NCBI GenBank assembly: GCA_963691905.1
Contig: OY829893.1
Coordinates: 868,001 to 932,000 of the forward strand
Direction: 5' to 3'
DNA: 64,000 nucleotides
DNA from: QGON01 sp963691905
Lineage (GTDB): Bacteria; Pseudomonadota; Gammaproteobacteria; Chromatiales; Chromatiaceae
This document shows positions 58,742 through 64,000 of this stretch, one piece after another. Positions within the stretch are counted from its first letter, which is position 1. Each line of letters begins with the position of its first letter. Both the position numbers and the translations under genes were made by a program. The notes under the pieces were generated by a model, which was given only the letters and a program-made list of their open reading frames with translations, was not told the origin of the DNA and did not search any database.

Positions 58742-59860
58742 ATGACCAAACAGAAATTATTCTCCATTGCCTCCTTGGTTTTGGTCTTCGTGCCCTTAGC
58801 GCAGGCAGACTCATCTCCAACAGTTGCCTCTCTGGGCGAGAAGCTTTTTTTTGACGCCAATCTCTCCGATCCGCCCGGACAGTCCTGCGCCAGTTGCCAC
58901 TTGCCGGGAGCCGGTTTTGCCGATCCTGACCGCGAACTGCCGGTTTCCCGTGGGGTGCACCCAGACCGTTTCGGCGACCGCAACACGCCTACGGCGGCAT
59001 ATACGCTCTATAGTCCCGCCTTCCACTTTGACGAAAAGCAGGGGCTGTACGTCGGTGGTCAATTCTGGGACGGTCGAGCCGCCACACTGGAAGAACAGGC
59101 CAAGGGTCCCTTCTTGAACCCGGTTGAAATGGCCAATGCGGATTCTGCCGCTGTCGTTGAGAAGGTCCGGCGGGCGTCTTACGCCAAAGAATTTGATCTC
59201 TTATTTGGCAAGGGAAGCCTCAAGGTGGTGAAGCAGGCCTATGATCACATTGCAACAGCCATCGCCGCCTTTGAACGCAGCGAGCGGTTCCATCCCTTTA
59301 CCTCCAAGTATGACTACTATCTCGCCGGCAAGGTTGAACTGACCAAGCAGGAGAAGCGTGGATTGGAACTGTTCGATGCCGAGGACAAGGGTAACTGCGC
59401 CGCCTGCCACACGAGCCAGGTGGGAGAGAATGGTCAACCACCCCTGTTTACCGATTTCACCTATGACAACCTGGGTGTACCGAGAAATGACGAGAACCCC
59501 TTCTACACCCAACCCGCCCGCTTCAATTTAAAAGGGGACAAGGTGATCGATATCGGTCTGGCGAAGACCACGGGTCGTGATGTGGACAAGGGAAAATTCA
59601 AGGTCTCCACGCTACGTAATATCGCGCTGACGCCACCCTACATGCACAATGGAAAACTGAAAACCCTGCGTGAAGTCGTGGTGTTCTACAGCACCCGGGA
59701 TATCCGCTCTGACTGGGGAAAACCGGAGGTGGCAGAAAACGTCAACACAAAGGAACTGGGCAATCTGGATCTGGCCAATGATGAGATAGATGCCATTGTT
59801 GCCTTCATGCAGACACTGACGGATGGACATCAACTTGACACCAACTCCACAAAGGATTGA
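58742..59860 (+). CDS. Dihaem cytochrome c peroxidase (MauG/CCP family)
   Basis: A 372-residue periplasmic dihaem protein that reduces hydrogen peroxide with cytochrome c electrons. Signal peptide ends near LAQA; haem motifs are CASCH at residues 49-53 and CAACH at ~219-223. KVSTLRNIALTPPYMHNGKLKTL is the conserved peroxidase region, with the Met axial ligand in PYMHNG. I chose ATG 58742, the first Met of the signal; the ORF can extend to 58679. Possible -10 TATAAT lies at 58655. A weak GC hairpin at 59888-59919 may terminate it. Confidence 0.92.
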   Translation: MTKQKLFSIASLVLVFVPLAQADSSPTVASLGEKLFFDANLSDPPGQSCASCHLPGAGFADPDRELPVSRGVHPDRFGDRNTPTAAYTLYSPAFHFDEKQGLYVGGQFWDGRAATLEEQAKGPFLNPVEMANADSAAVVEKVRRASYAKEFDLLFGKGSLKVVKQAYDHIATAIAAFERSERFHPFTSKYDYYLAGKVELTKQEKRGLELFDAEDKGNCAACHTSQVGENGQPPLFTDFTYDNLGVPRNDENPFYTQPARFNLKGDKVIDIGLAKTTGRDVDKGKFKVSTLRNIALTPPYMHNGKLKTLREVVVFYSTRDIRSDWGKPEVAENVNTKELGNLDLANDEIDAIVAFMQTLTDGHQLDTNSTKD

Positions 59861-60046
59861 ATAAACCCACAGGGATTGTTGGGGGCGGGCGGGGATTCCT
59901 GTCCCCCGCTGAGCGTTTTAGACATTTGAAAGGGCGTGGATTTAGCGACAATAAGACTTTGATTCCAACTCTATGGAGAGTCGTTCGATGAAAATACAGA
60001 GTGGTTTGCGGTTACAGCAAGTAGCAATGATCAGAGCCTTCTTCTC

Positions 60047-60631
60047 ATGGCTGCAAGCACTGGCCTGGCCAATTCACTCGAATGTCCTCCCAACACTGAA
60101 GCACTGACCACGAAAGACTCACAGATCCCCCTGCTCTACCGCCCTTTTGATGTAGGAGATCTGGTCGAGGTCTCCGGTGTATTGGGTAAAGTGTCTTCGA
60201 TGAATCTTCTCTCCACCCATATTAAAACACCCGACAACAAGTCCGTTATCATTTCCAACAATGCCATCTGGGGCAATGTGATAACCAATGCCGCTGCGAC
60301 GAACAAGCGGCGCGTAGACATGGTTTTCGGTATCGGCTATCAGGACGATATCGCCAAGGCGCAACGGATCATGGAGGACATCCTCTCATCCCATGATTTG
60401 GTGCTGAAAGATCCGGAGCCTGTGGTCCGGCTTCATGAACTGGCGGACTCCTCGGTGAATTTTGTCTGCCGCCCCTGGATTCGGGCAGAGAACTACTGGG
60501 ATGTCACCAGGGCGGTGAAGGAGCGTTTCGATGCGGAAGAGATCTCCATCCCATTTCCGCAGCGGGATGTTCACCTGTTCACTGAACAGACTGCCGGGAC
60601 GGAAATTCTGCCTGACAAAAACAGTTCCTAA
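60047..60631 (+). pseudogene. mscS fragment (C-terminal half of a small mechanosensitive channel)
   Basis: The open frame of 194 residues contains the MscS beta domain and C-terminal region: YRPFDVGDLVEVSGVLGKVSSMNLLSTHIKTPDNKSVIISNNAIWGNVITNAAATNKRRVDMVFGIGYQDDIAKAQRIMEDIL, then PEPVVRLHELADSSVNFVCRPWIRAENYWDV. The three membrane helices that form the pore are missing; what precedes residue ~28 is unrelated. This is therefore a decayed remnant rather than a working channel. It stands alone between the peroxidase and cytochrome genes. Confidence 0.8.
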
Positions 60632-60809
60632 TACTCAGTAAACGGGTTCAGAGCTTTTGGTTGAAAACAGGGATTAAGTGAGAGTTATTTTGGCCATTGC
60701 TCAAAGAATCTCCTCGATTGGATAGACATAGACCTGGTAGAGATAGAAGAGCGTCAGGGAGATTGCCAGGATATAGCGGGGCACCGCAGTTAGAGCCCTC
60801 TTAAATCAA

Positions 60810-60847
60810 CAGAAGACCCAACGCCTGATCTTGCGCTGGGTCTTCTG
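60810..60847 (+). terminator. Hairpin terminator between mscS remnant and cytochrome b gene
   Basis: CAGAAGACCCAACGC and GCGCTGGGTCTTCTG form a 15-bp stem with one mismatch and an 8-base loop, followed by TTTTC. It serves + strand transcription and, less well, the minus-strand gene that ends at 60862. Confidence 0.75.
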
Positions 60848-60861
60848 TTTTCAGCGGCTTG

Positions 60862-61524
60862 CTAATCGCCCTCTTTAAGCACCCCCGGTTCATCTGCCTT
60901 AAGATAGGCCAACTCCTCATCCGACAGTTCAACGTCATCGTAGCCGGTGATCATTGGTTTCACATGATCGATGAATGAGTGGCCTGTCGTCAGCAGATAG
61001 ACGTGGGCGATGACGAACACAAGTATGGCGATAGCTGCGATGGTATGGATCAGCGCAATAGGTCCAATTCCTATCCATTCAAATAACTCCCCCTGCCCGA
61101 AACTGATCAACAGGTAGGCGATGCCGGATATCCAGATCGCAGGAAAGATCGCGATCTTGACCATAAGATAGGTCAGCGCCTGAAGCGGATTGTGTTTACG
61201 CCGGTAGGTTTTGCGATAGGGGTGGTGTTCCCCTTTGAAAATGCCGAAGGCATAGAAACGTGCAACCGTGATGAAATGCTCGGTGGTTGGCAGATAGTGG
61301 CGCCACTGGCCGGTAGTGAAGAGCCAGAAGATGGCGAATGCCCAGATCACCAGCAACACAATTGCGGCCCATGTGTGTACAGTGACGGCATCACCAAACT
61401 CGATCAGATTGTAGACGCCATGTACCGCAAAACCAGTGAATAGCAGGGTGAAGACAAGCGCCATCTGGCTCCAGTGCCAGAGTCGTTCAAACCGCTTGAA
61501 GACCAGGATCTTATGCATTGTCAT
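60862..61524 (-). CDS. Cytochrome b561-type membrane subunit
   Basis: A 220-residue four-to-five-helix cytochrome b (thiosulfate reductase gamma/cytochrome b561 type) that exchanges electrons with quinones: FERLWHWSQMALVFTLLFTGFAVHGVYNL, VHTWAAIVLLVIWAFAIFWLF, ITYLMVKIAIFPAIWISGIAYLL-type helix and LIHTIAAIAILVFVIAHVYLLTTGHSF, with His ligands in WHW, VHTW, LIHTI and AHVYL. It starts at 61524, overlapping the octaheme gene stop, so the two act as one unit. A hydrophilic tail ends in VELSDEELAYLKADEPGVL. Confidence 0.9.
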   Translation of the reverse strand: MTMHKILVFKRFERLWHWSQMALVFTLLFTGFAVHGVYNLIEFGDAVTVHTWAAIVLLVIWAFAIFWLFTTGQWRHYLPTTEHFITVARFYAFGIFKGEHHPYRKTYRRKHNPLQALTYLMVKIAIFPAIWISGIAYLLISFGQGELFEWIGIGPIALIHTIAAIAILVFVIAHVYLLTTGHSFIDHVKPMITGYDDVELSDEELAYLKADEPGVLKEGD

Positions 61525-63230
61525 CAGACTTTCCTCCTGCGGGTGGCGATCATGCGCAACGCGCCGTGTCCAAGTACCCCACCCAGGGTGCCGAGAACTG
61601 CCAACAAACCGATAAGATCGAGCATTTCATTCTTGCCTCTGCCCGGCATATAGAAACCCTCAAGATGATCGAGTCTTCCGTCATGTGAATGACAACTGGA
61701 ACAACTCAGTGCATCGTCTTTGGGCGCCACCATGTGGTTGATGGGCCAGTAGGAGTAGGTTTCGACAAACCCCCATTCACCACTGTAAGGGATACCGTTT
61801 TTCTTCATTCCGGCCTCTATTGCCTTGCCGAAATCGTAGTTGCCCCAGAGTGCACTATCATCATTCCCCCAAAGGTGCATATAGGGCAGTGTGTTGTTGC
61901 CCTTGTCGTAGGGTTGTGTGGTATGCATGCGTTTGAACGGGTAGATGCGTGAACCCGGGTCATCATGGGAGCCGGAAAAGCTGTTGATGTCGATCGGGCC
62001 TTTTGATGGATCAAACTTGGTGGTGATCGTGGTGTAGTTCATGGTGCCGTCAAACCAGGCATACATCGGTTCAAGGTCTTCCGCATAGGTGAAGGTGCCC
62101 TTGATCGACTTGTAGGTGGCGCGGTGATGGCCATCCCCTTGGGTATACTCCTTCAGCTTGAAGCCTTCGCCATCTTTCAGTTTGCCCATGGTGCGCCAGT
62201 CCCAATCGACCTCTGTAGCGACGCCGCCACGGGCAATGGCCGGAATGTGGCAGGTTTCGCAGGCAACTGTTTGAGTATGGCTGTTGAGCTTGATTCCCTG
62301 GACAGACGTGATGGGATGAGGTGATGCGCTGTGACAACTTTCGCATGAAGCGGTTTCCCGTGGCATGCCAGGTTTGCCGGTGCCAGTCTCGTCGTTGACC
62401 AGCATCTCGTAGCGGCTGCCGGCCCACTCGTGACCTTCGCCCACATGGCAGATAACACAGGTAAAGCCTTCGCCGGCTTCGCTCATATGCACATCGACCT
62501 CTTTGGGTGGGTCGAACAGTACAGATGAGAGGTCGCCGTGTTTCACATTGTCGCCGCCGCCGCCATAGAAGTGGCACTTGCCGCAGTTGTTGCGAGTTGG
62601 CATCTCAACGCTTTTGGCAACCGCAGCCCAGTCGATGGCCGGCTTGCCCTCAAACATGACGGAGCAGGCCTTGTTGCCTTTTGATGTGGGTGTTTTGTAA
62701 TAGGTGCCAGTGGATTCGTGGCAGACCAGGCAATCCATGTTCTCCTGGTTGGTAAAGTCAAAATCCGGGCTGTCCATGTTATATCCGGCATGACACTGGG
62801 CACACATGCCTTCATTGCCTCTGGCATTGGTGCAGAAGTTATTGATCAGTACGCTCTTGCCAAGGTGCTGGCCCGTCTTCGGGTGTTTGTAGTCCCAGGT
62901 CCAGTGCTTGTTTTTCATGAACTGATGACCTGCCGTGTTGTGACACTCCAGGCAGGCTTTGGTCACTTCAGGACCACTAAAAAACGGGCCTTGAAGCTCC
63001 TTCAGTTTTGCATGATCAGTGGTTGCCTTGCTCTCTTTTTTGGGTTTGATAATCGCATGGCGTTCATCCGTTTTTGTATATTCGGAGATGCCCATTTCGA
63101 TTTTTGGATCTGAAGAGGCCAGGGTTGCTGTTACCCAGCCAAGTGTCAGAATCAGGATAAAGAAACTAAGAGATATGTATTTAAAGCGATACACCCGGCG
63201 CCTGGGGGCCGGAGGAGAATGGTTGATCAT
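61524..63230 (-). CDS. Octaheme tetrathionate reductase family cytochrome c
   Basis: A 568-residue multihaem protein with eight CXXCH motifs (CLECH, CAQCH, CLVCH, CGKCH, CVICH, CESCH, CETCH, CSSCH). The N-terminus carries a membrane segment (FFILILTLGWVTATLA), and the C-terminus another (LLAVLGTLGGVLGHGALRM), so it is anchored at the periplasmic face. Octaheme tetrathionate reductases (Otr, Shewanella) reduce tetrathionate, nitrite and hydroxylamine in vitro. Overlap with the cytochrome b gene suggests quinone-linked electron flow. An FNR-type box lies ~130 bases upstream. The physiological substrate is not known. Confidence 0.88.
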   Translation of the reverse strand: MINHSPPAPRRRVYRFKYISLSFFILILTLGWVTATLASSDPKIEMGISEYTKTDERHAIIKPKKESKATTDHAKLKELQGPFFSGPEVTKACLECHNTAGHQFMKNKHWTWDYKHPKTGQHLGKSVLINNFCTNARGNEGMCAQCHAGYNMDSPDFDFTNQENMDCLVCHESTGTYYKTPTSKGNKACSVMFEGKPAIDWAAVAKSVEMPTRNNCGKCHFYGGGGDNVKHGDLSSVLFDPPKEVDVHMSEAGEGFTCVICHVGEGHEWAGSRYEMLVNDETGTGKPGMPRETASCESCHSASPHPITSVQGIKLNSHTQTVACETCHIPAIARGGVATEVDWDWRTMGKLKDGEGFKLKEYTQGDGHHRATYKSIKGTFTYAEDLEPMYAWFDGTMNYTTITTKFDPSKGPIDINSFSGSHDDPGSRIYPFKRMHTTQPYDKGNNTLPYMHLWGNDDSALWGNYDFGKAIEAGMKKNGIPYSGEWGFVETYSYWPINHMVAPKDDALSCSSCHSHDGRLDHLEGFYMPGRGKNEMLDLIGLLAVLGTLGGVLGHGALRMIATRRRKV

Positions 63231-63361
63231 CTTGGCGATGTCCCCTTGTAAACACCAATCAGCGGCGCTGACAACGACAGATCTCTGCGGATCTATGCGG
63301 AGTGTAAATATACCTGCATTACACCAAGGTCGGAGTCTACCCGTTTTGATTCGAAAAAATC

Positions 63362-63375
63362 ATGATATACATCAA
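63362..63375. promoter_or_regulatory. FNR-type box upstream of the octaheme gene
   Basis: ATGATATACATCAA differs by one base from TTGAT-N4-ATCAA. It lies 132 bases before the octaheme start (minus strand) and 26 bases before the end of the neighbouring cytochrome gene. Confidence 0.5.
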
Positions 63376-63400
63376 TGGGAAGGGGGCGTTTTAATCTCGC

Positions 63401-64000
63401 TTAAGGTGAAAGCACCTTTTTGATGTCATACAGGGTGCGATGCACGCTGTGACAGCGTGCGCAGCTCTGGACGGCCAGTGTTCCCAGGTGGCGTCCTGTC
63501 TGCTTTTTCTCTCCTGCCTCGATCGCCTGTTCAAGGGCCACCAGGGATTTCTCTGTTTCAGCGCCGAGGATCCTTGATTTTTGGGCTTCGTCCTTATGGC
63601 AGGATTCACAACTCTGTCCAAGGTCCTCGAATCGCTGGCGAAGATCGCCCAGGCTATCAAGTGCAGTCTGTTTTCTCTCATCCTCACTGGCGATTTTGAT
63701 CCGATTGAGCAGCAGGGTGAGACGCTCCATCACCCTCTTATAGGGCTCCTCCTCCAGCGTTTCAGTGTCCTCAACCCTGACTGCGCTGAAGTCCGGACTG
63801 CGATAGAGTGCAGCAGCCAAGGCGCGATAGTCCCGATGGCAGGATCGGCAGCTGAGACCAAGTTTTCGCAGTGTGCTGGCGGCCTGTTTGTAATCGCCCT
63901 GTTCGGCCGCCTTTTGCAGTGCGTCCATCTGTTCGAATTCCAGTTCATCCCGCCACTCCGGCACCATTTCTCCAATCTTGCGGTAGTGCTGTGCCAGGCG
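63401..64000 (-). CDS. Trihaem cytochrome c, 5' end outside the window
   Basis: The open frame continues to the window edge, so the N-terminus is missing. The visible ~199 residues hold three CXXCH motifs: CRSCH, CESCH and CARCH, spaced by helical, charged sequence (RVMERLTLLLNRIKIASEDERKQTALDSLGDLRQRFEDLGQSCESCHKD). The spacing suggests a repeated four-helix unit as in cytochrome c' or c-556-like domains, but the function is unknown. It lies upstream of the octaheme gene on the same strand, with ~170 bases between, so the genes may form one electron-transfer cluster. Confidence 0.75.
   Translation of the reverse strand, partial: RLAQHYRKIGEMVPEWRDELEFEQMDALQKAAEQGDYKQAASTLRKLGLSCRSCHRDYRALAAALYRSPDFSAVRVEDTETLEEEPYKRVMERLTLLLNRIKIASEDERKQTALDSLGDLRQRFEDLGQSCESCHKDEAQKSRILGAETEKSLVALEQAIEAGEKKQTGRHLGTLAVQSCARCHSVHRTLYDIKKVLSP

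Overview
This 64-kb window looks like the chromosome of a facultatively anaerobic, probably sulfur-oxidising gammaproteobacterium. That is an inference from three things: a spoT-ridA...recG...ubiC-ubiA gene order like that of gammaproteobacteria such as Pseudomonas, a full cytochrome cd1 denitrification cluster, and many multihaem c-type cytochromes. No rRNA, tRNA or CRISPR array was seen.

Layout. (1) 1-14.2 kb, + strand except yjbQ: end of spoT, ridA, a TAXI-type TRAP transporter (binding protein and fused permease), an unknown 239-aa protein, a PPOX-fold flavoprotein, yjbQ, recG, the molybdate transporter modABC, a PAS protein paired with a cytoplasmic PhnD-like protein, a DUF2058 protein, ubiC and ubiA. 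ubiA appears truncated at its 3' end by a REP element. (2) 14.1-14.8 kb: a REP-associated tyrosine transposase (RAYT) bordered by REP palindromes. At least a dozen related palindromic units are scattered between genes in the window. (3) 14.8-39.4 kb: an extracellular contractile injection system (eCIS, Afp/PVC type). It is one long minus-strand operon: DUF4255 cap, a 463-aa unknown, sheath, two tube proteins, DUF5908, LysM, VgrG-like spike, PAAR, gp25, two baseplate J-type proteins, a 962-aa unknown, tape measure, and a 1400-aa DUF4157 (eCIS core) protein that is the best effector candidate. A divergent AAA+ ATPase completes the set. (4) 39.7-44.9 kb: a nine-haem cytochrome fused to a membrane cytochrome b, a cytochrome c4, an ankyrin protein, a DUF188 protein and a membrane haemerythrin. 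(5) 45.1-57.3 kb: the nir cluster: nirS, an unusual NirT fused to a duplicated ethylbenzene-dehydrogenase-type haem domain, a cupredoxin, nirC, F, D, L, G, a small membrane protein, nirH, J and N. FNR/DNR-type boxes precede nirS and nirC. (6) 57.3-64 kb: a lipoprotein, a zinc-ribbon membrane protein, a thermonuclease, a MauG/CCP dihaem peroxidase, an mscS fragment, an octaheme tetrathionate-reductase-family cytochrome with its cytochrome b partner, and a partial trihaem cytochrome.

How the parts work together. NirS reduces nitrite to NO; NirF, D, L, G, H, J and N make its haem d1 from sirohaem. NirT, the cupredoxin, NirC and cytochrome c4 are plausible electron routes. ModABC supplies molybdenum, which nitrate reductases need (not in this window). 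nirE is absent and must lie elsewhere or be replaced by a cysG-type enzyme. The most notable items are the eCIS locus with its modular 1400-aa core protein, the NirT-EB_dh fusion, and a RAYT/REP system whose palindromes keep a GTAGG head while their stems change in a compensatory way.
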